In this document: positions 37,050-45,356 of the stretch, in pieces
How positions within the stretch are numbered: the first letter of the stretch is position 1
Layout: each line of letters begins with the position of its first letter
From: Roseburia inulinivorans DSM 16841
Lineage (GTDB): Bacteria; Bacillota; Clostridia; Lachnospirales; Lachnospiraceae
Direction: 5' to 3'
Length of the DNA: 64,000 nt
Assembly: GCF_000174195.1 (NCBI RefSeq)
Contig: NZ_ACFY01000091.1
Span: forward strand, 1 to 64,000
The notes under the pieces: generated by a model
The model's input: the letters and a program-made list of their open reading frames with translations, nothing else
Told to the model about the DNA's origin: nothing
Database searches by the model: none
Program-made: the position numbers and the translations under genes

Positions 37050-38324
37050 ATGAAAGTATTAGTAGTAGGAAGTGGCGGTCGTGAACATGCGATCTGCACC
37101 AGCGTTGCAAAAAGTCCGCGTGTAGATAAAATCTACTGTGCACCGGGTAATGCCGGAATTGCAGCACTTGCAGAGTGTGTGCCGATCGGTGCGATGGAAT
37201 TTGATAAATTAGTTGCTTTTGCAAAAGAAAAAGAAATTGATTTCACGATCGTTGGAATGGATGATCCGTTAGTTGGCGGAATTGTGGACGTATTTGAGGC
37301 AGAGGGACTTAAAGTATTCGGTCCAAGAAAAAATGCGGCAATCTTAGAGGGTTCCAAGGCATTTTCCAAAGACCTTATGAAAAAATACAACATTCCGACC
37401 GCAGCATACGAGAACTTTACTGATCCGCAGGAGGCACTTGCTTATCTGGAGACAGCAAAAATGCCGATCGTTTTAAAAGCGGACGGACTGGCGCTCGGAA
37501 AAGGCGTTTTAATTTGCAATACATTAGAGGAAGCAAAAGCCGGTGTCAAAGAGATCATGGAGGATAAAAAGTTCGGAACAGCCGGAAATACCATGGTCAT
37601 CGAAGAGTTTATGACCGGACGTGAAGTGTCCGTTTTATCTTTTGTGGATGGAAAGACTATTAAGATCATGTCCTCCGCACAGGATCACAAACGTGCAAAA
37701 GACGGCGATCAGGGCTTAAATACCGGAGGAATGGGAAACTTTTCTCCAAGCCCATTCTATACAAAAGAAGTGGATGAGTTCTGTAAAAAATATATTTATC
37801 AGGCAACAGTCGATGCAATGGCGGCAGAGGGCAGACCATTTACAGGTGTTATTTTCTTTGGACTGATGCTGACAGCAGACGGACCGAGAGTGTTAGAGTA
37901 TAATGCCAGATTTGGCGATCCGGAAGCACAGGTTGTTCTTCCAAGAATGAAAAATGACATCATTGATGTGATGGAAGCCTGTGTAGATGGCAAATTAGAT
38001 ACGATCGATCTTCAGTTTGAAGATAATGCGGCAGTCTGCGTTGTGCTTGCATCTGACGGTTATCCGGTGGCTTATGAAAAAGGATTTGAGATCACCGGAC
38101 TTGAGAAGTTTGAGGGAAAAGAGGATTACTTCTGTTTCCATGCCGGAACAAAATTCAATGAGGCAGGAAAGATTGTGACCAACGGCGGACGTGTTCTTGG
38201 AATCACAGCGACAGGAGCCGATTTAAAAGAAGCGAGAAAAAAAGCCTACGAGGCAACCGAGTGGGTAAACTTCGCCAATAAATACATGCGCCATGATATT
38301 GGAAAAGCAATTGACGAGGCGTAA
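37050..38324 (+). CDS. purD: phosphoribosylamine-glycine ligase
   Basis: 424-residue ATP-grasp enzyme that joins phosphoribosylamine and glycine. VVGSGGREHAI opens the N domain. ADGLALGKGV, EEFMTGREVSVLSF and EYNARFGDPEAQ are ATP-grasp/GARS motifs. GAGAAGGAG precedes the start. Last gene of the pur cluster, followed by a strong terminator. Confidence 0.95.
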   Translation: MKVLVVGSGGREHAICTSVAKSPRVDKIYCAPGNAGIAALAECVPIGAMEFDKLVAFAKEKEIDFTIVGMDDPLVGGIVDVFEAEGLKVFGPRKNAAILEGSKAFSKDLMKKYNIPTAAYENFTDPQEALAYLETAKMPIVLKADGLALGKGVLICNTLEEAKAGVKEIMEDKKFGTAGNTMVIEEFMTGREVSVLSFVDGKTIKIMSSAQDHKRAKDGDQGLNTGGMGNFSPSPFYTKEVDEFCKKYIYQATVDAMAAEGRPFTGVIFFGLMLTADGPRVLEYNARFGDPEAQVVLPRMKNDIIDVMEACVDGKLDTIDLQFEDNAAVCVVLASDGYPVAYEKGFEITGLEKFEGKEDYFCFHAGTKFNEAGKIVTNGGRVLGITATGADLKEARKKAYEATEWVNFANKYMRHDIGKAIDEA

Positions 38325-38340
38325 TATTTTTTGAATTTAA

Positions 38341-38430
38341 AATCGTTCAGACCGGATGCATCGGTTTTCGGAAAGTCAGATGGAGTTCTTATGATTTGAA
38401 AACGCTGGAAAAGGTCTGAGCGGTTTTTTT
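38341..38430 (+). terminator. terminator after purD
   Basis: AATCGTTCAGACC (38341-38353) pairs with GGTCTGAGCGGTT (38413-38425) with wobbles, followed by a run of seven T. The loop is long (about 60 bases). Confidence 0.75.
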
Positions 38431-38511
38431 GCTTATAGTAATGGAAATTCCGCGAAGTCTGAATTCTATTAGATTCAGAAAAGAAAGACATGGAATAATT
38501 GCGAAAAAACA

Positions 38512-38539
38512 TTGCATATTTGCCCCAATCGGGTATAAT
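38512..38539 (+). promoter_or_regulatory. promoter of minCDE
   Basis: TTGCAT (38512-38517) and TATAAT (38534-38539) with 16-bp spacing, about 100 bp before minC. Confidence 0.6.
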
Positions 38540-38636
38540 TACAGTTGGTACATTCCAGCTTTGGAATGAATTTCAGGAAAACCAGACTGGAAAAATGATT
38601 CCAGAAACAGTTTTTCCAAAAAGCAGGGAGAATTAC

Positions 38637-39341
38637 ATGTCACAATCTGTAATGATTAAAAGCAACAAATATGGTATTAATCTGGTGCTGGATCCGAATA
38701 TACCGTTTGTGGAATTGTTAAAGGATGTTATTGAGAAGTTCAAGGCATCAGAAAAATTCTTTAAAAATGCTGAATTAGCCATTTCTTTTGAGGGAAGAAA
38801 GCTTTCGGAAGAGGAAGAAAACCGTATTATCGAGGCAATCACAGAGAATACGACGATTCAGATTTTATGCATCGTACAAAATGGCAGTGAACAGGAAGCA
38901 GTCATGAAACAGCAGATTGAGTACTATCAGGCAGTACAGCAGCAGTTTATGAATGCAAACACCGGTTCCGGAGATTTTTACAGAGGAACTTTGCGTTCCG
39001 GACAGGTTATCGAAAGTGAATCCAGCGTAACCATTATCGGGGATGTGAATCCAGGTGCGAAGATAATCTCGCAGGGGAATATCGTCATTCTTGGAGCGTT
39101 GAAAGGAAATGCACATGCGGGCAGCGCTGGCGACCGCAATTGTTTTATTTTTGCGCTTGATATGAACCCAATCCAGATTCAGATCGGTGATCTGATCGCC
39201 AAGAGCCCGGATAAAGAAAAAACGAGAAAACATCTGTTGAGACGTGAAAAAGTTCAGACCGCAGAGTCCCAGATCGCAGTGGCGAGGGATGGCAATATTT
39301 ATATTGAGCCGGTCACAAAAGATATTTTAAACAGAATGTAA
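38637..39341 (+). CDS. minC: septum site-determining protein MinC
   Basis: 234-residue FtsZ-assembly inhibitor. The N-terminal domain (about 1-105) is FtsZ-binding; the C-terminal beta-helix has GDVNPGAKIISQGNIVILG and LKGNAHAG, which bind MinD. The start at 38637 (MSQSVMIKSNK) follows GGGAG; longer in-frame extensions include the promoter. First gene of minC-minD-minE. Confidence 0.9.
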   Translation: MSQSVMIKSNKYGINLVLDPNIPFVELLKDVIEKFKASEKFFKNAELAISFEGRKLSEEEENRIIEAITENTTIQILCIVQNGSEQEAVMKQQIEYYQAVQQQFMNANTGSGDFYRGTLRSGQVIESESSVTIIGDVNPGAKIISQGNIVILGALKGNAHAGSAGDRNCFIFALDMNPIQIQIGDLIAKSPDKEKTRKHLLRREKVQTAESQIAVARDGNIYIEPVTKDILNRM

Positions 39342-39366
39342 AATGCGAAATGCACAGGAGGAAATC

Positions 39367-40158
39367 ATGAGCGAAGTTATTGTAATCACATCTGGAAAGG
39401 GTGGAGTAGGTAAGACAACTACAACAGCAAATGTAGGAACAGGTCTTGCACAGTTGAATAAAAAGGTAGTAATGATCGATACTGATATCGGTCTTCGTAA
39501 CTTAGACGTTGTCATGGGATTAGAGAACCGTATTGTATACAATCTGGTTGATGTTATCGAGGGCAAATGTCGTTTGAAACAGGCACTCATCAAGGATAAA
39601 AAGTATCCTGAATTATGTCTGTTACCATCCGCGCAGACAAGAGATAAGGATGCCGTGACACCGGAGCAGATGGTAGAGCTGATCGATGAACTGAGAAAAG
39701 AATTTGATTACATTTTACTTGACTGCCCGGCTGGAATCGAGCAGGGATTCAAGAATGCCATTGCAGGCGCAGACAGAGCATTGGTTGTCACAACACCTGA
39801 GGTATCTGCAATCCGTGATGCAGACAGAATCGTTGGCTTGCTGGAAGCAAATGAGATGAAACGTATCGACCTTATCGTAAACCGTCTGAGAATGGATATG
39901 GTAAAACGTGGTGATATGATGAAGGTAGAAGATGTTACGGATATTCTTGCTGTCAATCTGATCGGTGCAGTGCCGGATGATGAACATATCGTTGTTTCTA
40001 CAAACCAGGGCGAACCATTGGTTGGTTCTGACTGTCTTGCAGGAAAAGCATATGCCAATATCAGCAGACGTATTACAGGAGAAGATGTTCCATTTTTAGA
40101 CTTGGAAGTAAAACAGGGTGTATTTGGAAAATTAATGGATTTATTTAAGAAAAACTAA
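39367..40158 (+). CDS. minD: septum site-determining protein MinD
   Basis: 263-residue ParA-type ATPase that carries MinC to the membrane. The deviant Walker A is SGKGGVGKTTTTANVG; DTDIGLRNLD and DCPAGIEQG follow. The C-terminus VFGKLMDLFKKN is the amphipathic membrane-targeting helix. AGGAGG precedes the start. Confidence 0.96.
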   Translation: MSEVIVITSGKGGVGKTTTTANVGTGLAQLNKKVVMIDTDIGLRNLDVVMGLENRIVYNLVDVIEGKCRLKQALIKDKKYPELCLLPSAQTRDKDAVTPEQMVELIDELRKEFDYILLDCPAGIEQGFKNAIAGADRALVVTTPEVSAIRDADRIVGLLEANEMKRIDLIVNRLRMDMVKRGDMMKVEDVTDILAVNLIGAVPDDEHIVVSTNQGEPLVGSDCLAGKAYANISRRITGEDVPFLDLEVKQGVFGKLMDLFKKN

Positions 40159-40173
40159 GGGGGGAGAAGCCAC

Positions 40174-40455
40174 ATGGGTTTAATGGATTTATTCAAAAAG
40201 AAAAGTTCTGGTGACGTTGCAAAGGATCGTTTGAAACTTTTACTTGTATCTGACCGTGCCAACTGCTCTCCTGAGATGATGGAAATGATCAAACGGGATA
40301 TTATCCAGGTAATTTCCAAGTACATGGATATTGATGCAGATGCGTTGGATGTGAAGATCACAGAGACAGAATCTGACTCCAATAATGGTATGGTTCCAGC
40401 ATTATTTGCAAATATCCCGATCAAGGATATGAAACATAAACCGGATAAACGCTAA
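40174..40455 (+). CDS. minE: cell division topological specificity factor MinE
   Basis: 93-residue MinE. The N-terminal MGLMDLFKKK is the membrane-binding helix; AKDRLKLLLVSDRANCSPEMM is the MinD-contact strand/helix. GGGGGAG is upstream and the gene lies 15 bases after minD. Its stop is only 9 bases before the first palindromic repeat. Confidence 0.93.
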   Translation: MGLMDLFKKKSSGDVAKDRLKLLLVSDRANCSPEMMEMIKRDIIQVISKYMDIDADALDVKITETESDSNNGMVPALFANIPIKDMKHKPDKR

Positions 40456-40464
40456 GATTTATAA

Positions 40465-40830
40465 CCGGAGTTTGACTTACCGTAGTGTCGCAGATTTTGT
40501 GGTGCTTTCTCAGGGGGTGAAGGGGCAGATATAAGCGTCCTCTCACAAGTCTTGATTTTATAGGTTTATGAAAAGAAAAACGGTACAGACAAATATGATG
40601 TTCCTGTTCGCCGGGCATTCCGCTGGGCTTCTGATCAACAATCATGTTCAGCTGAAGCTTCCATGATTGTTAGAATCCCAGCTCCATGGCTCACAAAGGA
40701 AATCATATTTGTCTGCACCGTTTTTCTTTCAGTTACGTTATGGATGACTTGTGAGAGGACGCTTATACATGCCCAATCAATGCTACGAAGCACACCACAA
40801 AATCTGCAAGTTGCGTTATGGAACTCCCGG
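40465..40830. repeat. 366-bp imperfect palindrome, copy A
   Basis: The two ends are inverted copies: CCGGAG...GCAGATTTTGTGGTGC on the left and CACCACAAAATCTGC...CTCCCGG on the right. TAAGCGTCCTCTCACAAGTC (40532-40551) matches the complement at 40745-40764 exactly. Near the centre GGTACAGACAAATATGAT pairs with ATCATATTTGTCTGCACC. No reading frame or transposase. The whole element can fold into one long cruciform or RNA hairpin. A diverged copy lies at 41822-42142. Confidence 0.85.
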
Positions 40831-40908
40831 CTATGGTAAAAATCATGGTATTGATCAATAGGGTAATTCGAAAGGTGTTAATTTTTAAATAATAGCAGGA
40901 GAAATAAA

Positions 40909-41748
40909 ATGAGTACAAAAAAAGCAATTGGCATATCTTTTGTTGCCATATTTATTTTAATAATTGCGCAGATTATTGCACAAGTCATTGCAAGTGTGTT
41001 TGTTATTATAAAGATTCCATATGGAATTTGTAATATTATCGCTGGAATTATATATGTTGGCTTAACATATCTTATTTTGAAAATGTTTATTAGCAAGATT
41101 GTTAAGTTACCTGTTTCGGATTTCGGAATGCCTAAATTTGAAATTAAAATAAGATGGATTTTAATAGCTATATTATTGCCATGCATTATAAAAGGAATTT
41201 ATGTTTTAATATTCAATGGTGAGTATGTCTCCTCAAATATGAATGGAAATGAGATATTCAATACTTTAAGTGCAGGGGTTGCGTTCACCGGGATAGCGGC
41301 TGGATTTGTTGAAGAAATGGTGTTTAGAGGAGTTATACTCAATGCATTGAAGAAAAGATGGGATATGAAGGTGGCTGTAATTGTTCCATCAATGTTATTT
41401 GGTATTGTACATGTTCTGGGACAGGATTTTTCGATAGGCAGTTGTTTATTAGTCATTATCGCTGGAACTATGGTAGGCGTTATGTTTTCAATGATTGCAA
41501 TAGAGAGTGGTTCGGTTTGGAATAGTGGAATAGTGCATGCTATCTGGAACATTGTGATCATTGGTGGCGGATTAGCCATTGGGGAAAAAATGGATCCATA
41601 TTCTGTAATGACATATGTTCTTGATTCAAAAGTTTTTGCAATTACAGGTGGTGAGTTTGGAATTGAATCGTCTGTTATTTCGTTAATAGGATACATAATA
41701 GTTGCTGGCATAGCATTTATTATGATTAAATCGAACAGGAAAAATTGA
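40909..41748 (+). CDS. CPBP family intramembrane metalloprotease
   Basis: 279-residue membrane protein with about eight helices. The CPBP (CAAX protease and bacteriocin-processing) motifs are present: EEMVFR (motif 1), FGIVHVL (motif 2) and NSGIVHAIWN (motif 3, His and Asn). Members act as prenyl-protein or bacteriocin/immunity-linked proteases. The gene is A+T-rich, has AGGAG upstream, and is flanked on both sides by copies of a long palindrome. No bacteriocin gene was found beside it. Confidence 0.88.
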   Translation: MSTKKAIGISFVAIFILIIAQIIAQVIASVFVIIKIPYGICNIIAGIIYVGLTYLILKMFISKIVKLPVSDFGMPKFEIKIRWILIAILLPCIIKGIYVLIFNGEYVSSNMNGNEIFNTLSAGVAFTGIAAGFVEEMVFRGVILNALKKRWDMKVAVIVPSMLFGIVHVLGQDFSIGSCLLVIIAGTMVGVMFSMIAIESGSVWNSGIVHAIWNIVIIGGGLAIGEKMDPYSVMTYVLDSKVFAITGGEFGIESSVISLIGYIIVAGIAFIMIKSNRKN

Positions 41749-41821
41749 TATGACGGTTTGAAAATGTGAAGCTATAAGGAACTTGTCCATTTTTAGTTTG
41801 TAGAAGTTTATTATAAAATAA

Positions 41822-42142
41822 GAGTTTCATAACGTAAATTGCAGATTTTGTGATGTAATTCATAGTGTTGGCAGGGCATGTATAAGCGGCATTTCACAAG
41901 TCATTCACAGTGTAAATGAAAAGAAAAATCGTACAGACAAATATTATTTTCTTTGTGAGCTATGGAGATAAGACTCTTTAGAGGCTTATCGGAATGCCGA
42001 GCGAACAGAAACATAATATTTGTCTGTACGATTTTTTTTAATCAACATATATAATAATGACTTGTGAGAGGGCGCTTATATCTGCCCTTTACACCCTAAG
42101 AAAGCACCACAGAATCTGCAATTTGCGTTATGGAATTCACGG
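41822..42142. repeat. 321-bp imperfect palindrome, copy B
   Basis: Ends GAGTTTCATAACGTAAATTG and its approximate complement CAATTTGCGTTATGGAATTC. GCAGATTTTGTGATG pairs with the right-hand CACCACAGAATCTGC, and TCGTACAGACAAATATTAT pairs with ATAATATTTGTCTGTACGA. The segment GACTTGTGAGAGGGCGCTTA at the right matches copy A except one base. The loop region differs from copy A. Confidence 0.85.
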
Positions 42143-42179
42143 TTATGGGATGAGTGCCTATAAAGGAGGTGTCGACTAA

Positions 42180-42326
42180 ATGCAGTCATTTTCAATGTCT
42201 TGTGATTCGTCCATTTCACATTCATGTTTTCATAAACATGTCAGACTGCAATATTTTGTTCATAACCTAAATTATAAAATTCAATCTAAAAATCCGCACC
42301 ACCTGCGATCGGCAGTTCCTAAGTAA
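42180..42326 (+). CDS. possible small ORF with strong ribosome binding site
   Basis: A 48-codon frame beginning MQSFSMSCDSS is preceded by AAAGGAGGT (42162-42170), 9 bases from ATG. The composition (Ser, His, Cys rich) is not typical of a folded protein and no family is recognised. It lies just right of palindrome copy B, so it could be a chance frame or a decayed gene. Confidence 0.22.
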   Translation: MQSFSMSCDSSISHSCFHKHVRLQYFVHNLNYKIQSKNPHHLRSAVPK

Positions 42327-42360
42327 AACTCCTGTAAAATTCCAATCTTGAAAAAATGTA

Positions 42361-42419
42361 TTGACAACAAAGTGCCATAGTGTTATGGTTAATTACATAA
42401 GTAATGAACCGCATAACGA
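42361..42419 (+). promoter_or_regulatory. promoter and dyad operator of the gntR-ABC operon
   Basis: TTGACA (42361-42366) and TATGGT (42384-42389) are 17 bp apart. Overlapping and following the -10 is a dyad: GTTATGGTTAATTAC, ATAA, GTAATGAACCGCATAAC (42383-42419), with ATTAC/GTAAT at its centre. Position and symmetry fit autorepression by the YtrA-type GntR protein encoded next. Confidence 0.7.
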
Positions 42420-42502
42420 ACGAAAAACAAGAGGACAGATAAGCGCATTTGAAAAGCTGTCAGCAACAGAATAATTTCTGGAAAGAAAGGAGTATATTAT
42501 GC

Positions 42503-42871
42503 ATGAATGAGATTTTGACGCAGGAGAAATCCATATATCTGCAGATCGCAGAGATGATCGAGACAGATATTTTAAGGGATATTCTTCTGGAAGAGGAACG
42601 CGTGCCGAGCACGAATGAACTGGCGAAGCTATATGCCATTAATCCGGCGACAGCAGCCAAAGGAGTGAATATTTTGGTGGATGAAGGTGTTTTATATAAG
42701 AAAAGAGGGATTGGAATGTTTGTGTCAGCAGGTGCGAAAGAGGCAATCTTAAGCCGGAGAAAGAATGAATTTTATGATAACTATGTAAAAAAACTGTTAG
42801 AGGAAGCAGCGAGCATCGGACTTGGAAAAGAAGAAGTCATTCAGTTGATACAATCCGGCAATGAAGCGTAA
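42503..42871 (+). CDS. GntR family (YtrA-type) transcriptional regulator
   Basis: 122-residue regulator with an N-terminal winged helix (SIYLQIAEMIETDIL, RVPSTNELAKLYAINPATA, LVDEGVLYKKRGIGMFV) and a short helical tail of the YtrA subgroup. There is no large effector-binding domain. ATG 42503 is used; AAAGAAAGGAG is about 10 bases upstream. It precedes an ABC ATPase and two permease genes, the standard YtrA operon order, and a dyad overlaps the promoter. Confidence 0.88.
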   Translation: MNEILTQEKSIYLQIAEMIETDILRDILLEEERVPSTNELAKLYAINPATAAKGVNILVDEGVLYKKRGIGMFVSAGAKEAILSRRKNEFYDNYVKKLLEEAASIGLGKEEVIQLIQSGNEA

Positions 42872-42985
42872 AGAGCTGTCCGGATGGAAAACAGTGATAC
42901 CGGAAGCATGGAATCATGCAAATAAGAGGAATGATACAGGAAATTGTATTTTAAAGTTTTGAAAAGAAAGGCAGGAAGATGATTC

Positions 42986-43860
42986 ATGGAATCAATCGTA
43001 TGTAATGGTATTGGTAAAATTTATGGAAAAAACAGGTGTTAAAAGATATCAATCTCACATTGGAGAAAGGAAAGATTTATGGACTGATCGGAAGAAACGG
43101 TGCAGGAAAGACGACATTGTTATCCATTATGTCGGCACAGAATCCGGCATCCGAAGGAACTGTGACATGGAATGGTGAAAATGTATGGGAGAACCGCAAG
43201 GCGTTAGATCACATTTGCTTTTCCAGAGAGTTGTCCATCAATCTCTATGGAAGCGGCGTGAGCGGCATGAAAGTAAAAGATTATCTGAAAACTGCGTCCT
43301 ATTATTATCCAAACTGGGATCAGGCACTTGCGGAGGAACTGATCAAAAAGTTTGAACTGAATACAAAGCAGCGTATCAATAAAATGTCCAAAGGCATGCT
43401 GTCCATGGTGACAATTATCGTAGCACTTGCAAGCAAAGCCGATTTTACGTTTATGGATGAACCGGTGGCAGGTCTTGATGTTGTAATGCGTGATTATTTT
43501 TACCATAAACTAATGGAGGAATACACCGAGACCGGACGTACCTTCGTTATTTCCACACATATTATCGAGGAAGCAACAGACCTGATGGAAGAAGTGGTCA
43601 TGATCAAAAATGGCGAGGTGCTGCTGAAAGAAAATACGCAGGAACTTCTGGAGAGAAGCTACCATGTAAGTGGTCTTGCAGAAGTTGTGGATCAGGCAAC
43701 GGAAGGCTATGAGAGACATCATGAAGAGAAGATGGGAAGAAGCAAGAGTGTGACGATCCTTTTGGAGGAAGGACAGAAGCTGCCGGAAGGCTATGATGTC
43801 ACCATACAGCCGCTCAATCTGGAAAAATTGTTTGTATCCCTTTGCGGAATGGAGGAGTAG
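42986..43860 (+). CDS. ABC transporter ATP-binding protein (frameshift near start)
   Basis: ABC ATPase of the YtrB type. Walker A GRNGAGKTT, signature-region KMSKGMLSM (a variant of LSGGQ), Walker B FTFMDEPVAGLD and H-loop STHIIEEA are present. The natural start is ATG 42986 behind AGGAAG, giving MESIVCNGIGKIYGK, but at the six A of 43027-43032 the frame breaks; seven A would read GKKQVLKDINL and join the long frame. As it stands only a GTG at 43036 starts the long frame, losing the first strand and A-loop tyrosine. Either an assembly error or inactivation. Confidence 0.82.
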
Positions 43861-43862
43861 AC

Positions 43863-44531
43863 ATGGCAGAGAGCAGGATTATTAAGAGAAATGTTCTATT
43901 CTGGGGAAAATCAGGATTGCAGCTGACCGGCATCATGTTGATTTTCATGGTTGTATATGGATTCCTGTTTAATATGGGAAGCGGCAGTATATTCGGGGAT
44001 TTCTGGAAAACAGCTTATTTTTATGGCGGGATCATAAGCGTTTTATTTGCACTGATCGGACCGGTTGCCTATGTGGGCGCTTATCTTCCGATGGCATTGT
44101 CTTTTGGATCAGGAAGAAGGGAAGCAGTCTTTGGGGCACAGATTTTCTGCATAGCTTATGGAGTGAGTTCCTATATCATTATGGTACTGGCAGGCATTAT
44201 GAGCAGTGGAAAATTAGATGGAAAGCTGGATGTTTTGATAGCAGTTCTGTTTATATTTATGACAGCGGTCGGACAGCTTGTCTCGGTTGCACAGATGCAT
44301 TTCGGAATGAAAGGAATGATTTTGGGAATTGTCATGGTGGTATTATGCATGGTCGGCGGATTTGTGACAGGAATTGGATTCATTGACCAGATCATGGCGT
44401 GGATCAACAAAATACAGACAAATGTAGTATGGACATTGTTTGCGATAGTAGCAATTGTCAGCATTGCGTTGTATGCAGTCAGTGTCACGGTGCTTTTCCG
44501 TGAAATGAGATATTACGAAGTGAAAGCATAA
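43863..44531 (+). CDS. ABC transporter permease subunit (operon partner 1)
   Basis: 222-residue membrane protein with about six helices, beginning MAESRIIKRNVLFWGKS. ATG 43863 follows GGAGGAG at the end of the ATPase gene. No periplasmic binding protein is encoded nearby, as in YtrABCDEF-type exporters. Probably forms the membrane part with the next gene product. Function of the family is thought to relate to envelope stress or antibiotic response; not proven here. Confidence 0.75.
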   Translation: MAESRIIKRNVLFWGKSGLQLTGIMLIFMVVYGFLFNMGSGSIFGDFWKTAYFYGGIISVLFALIGPVAYVGAYLPMALSFGSGRREAVFGAQIFCIAYGVSSYIIMVLAGIMSSGKLDGKLDVLIAVLFIFMTAVGQLVSVAQMHFGMKGMILGIVMVVLCMVGGFVTGIGFIDQIMAWINKIQTNVVWTLFAIVAIVSIALYAVSVTVLFREMRYYEVKA

Positions 44532-44548
44532 GTTGGGAGGCGGAAAGA

Positions 44549-45250
44549 ATGAACAGTTTTTTAATTCAGTGTAAGGTGCGGAAAACAGAGCTTTTGCAGT
44601 TTCTTGGAATTACTGCTGTGGGATACTTGATCGGTCTGATCGTTGTATTTATCGTGATGAATGTGGCAAAAGAGAATACCTGTGCCACAGCCGGAACTAT
44701 GCTGGCGTTCATCGCCTTTGCCTTTATGCATTTATTTGGGATTACTTTTTCTTTCATGGGGGATTTTAACATGGCAATTTCCCTGGGTGCGACCAGAAAA
44801 AGCTTTGTCTCAGGCTATGTACTTTTTAATCTGCTGGAGATCGCAGTGCTGGAACTTGAGATCGTTGTGTTTGGTGTAGTTGAGAAGCTTTTGCTGGAAA
44901 ATGCATTTCCACAGGCGGTTATGGAAATTGACCTGACAAACTTTTTTACATGGAACTATCTGTCAGGTGTCCTGGTCGTATTTACAGCAGTGGAAATGTT
45001 TTTCGGCGCAGTTATTTTAAGATATGGCATGAAAGTGTTATGGATTTTATGGGCGGTCTGGATGATTGTCTGCCTGGCTCCTATGAATATTGAAAAGAAT
45101 GAAAAGCTTTCCGGTGAACTGGCAAAGCTCGGACTGTTTCTTGGTGGAAAACTTACACCACAGGGAAGGGTTGTTCTGGTGATTGTCTTAACAATTGTTG
45201 TAGCTGCGATCACATGGAACATTCTTCGGAAACAGCGAGTGACAGCATAA
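44549..45250 (+). CDS. ABC transporter permease subunit (operon partner 2)
   Basis: 233-residue protein with about six hydrophobic segments, beginning MNSFLIQCKVRKTELLQFLG. It follows the previous permease by 17 bases behind GGGAGGCGG. It shares features with that protein (SLGATRKSF versus SFGSGRREAV), suggesting an ancient duplication. A terminator closes the operon. Confidence 0.75.
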   Translation: MNSFLIQCKVRKTELLQFLGITAVGYLIGLIVVFIVMNVAKENTCATAGTMLAFIAFAFMHLFGITFSFMGDFNMAISLGATRKSFVSGYVLFNLLEIAVLELEIVVFGVVEKLLLENAFPQAVMEIDLTNFFTWNYLSGVLVVFTAVEMFFGAVILRYGMKVLWILWAVWMIVCLAPMNIEKNEKLSGELAKLGLFLGGKLTPQGRVVLVIVLTIVVAAITWNILRKQRVTA

Positions 45251-45269
45251 ATATTTTGTGATAAGATAA

Positions 45270-45304
45270 AACCATGTGGGCGAAAAATACCTGCATGGTT
45301 TTTG
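45270..45304 (+). terminator. terminator of the gntR-ABC operon
   Basis: AACCATGTGGG (45270-45280) pairs with CCTGCATGGTT (45290-45300) with two wobbles, followed by a T-run. Confidence 0.8.
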
Positions 45305-45356
45305 TTATGACGACCACTAATCAGATAACAGGATTACGGAAAAATATAAGGGGATT

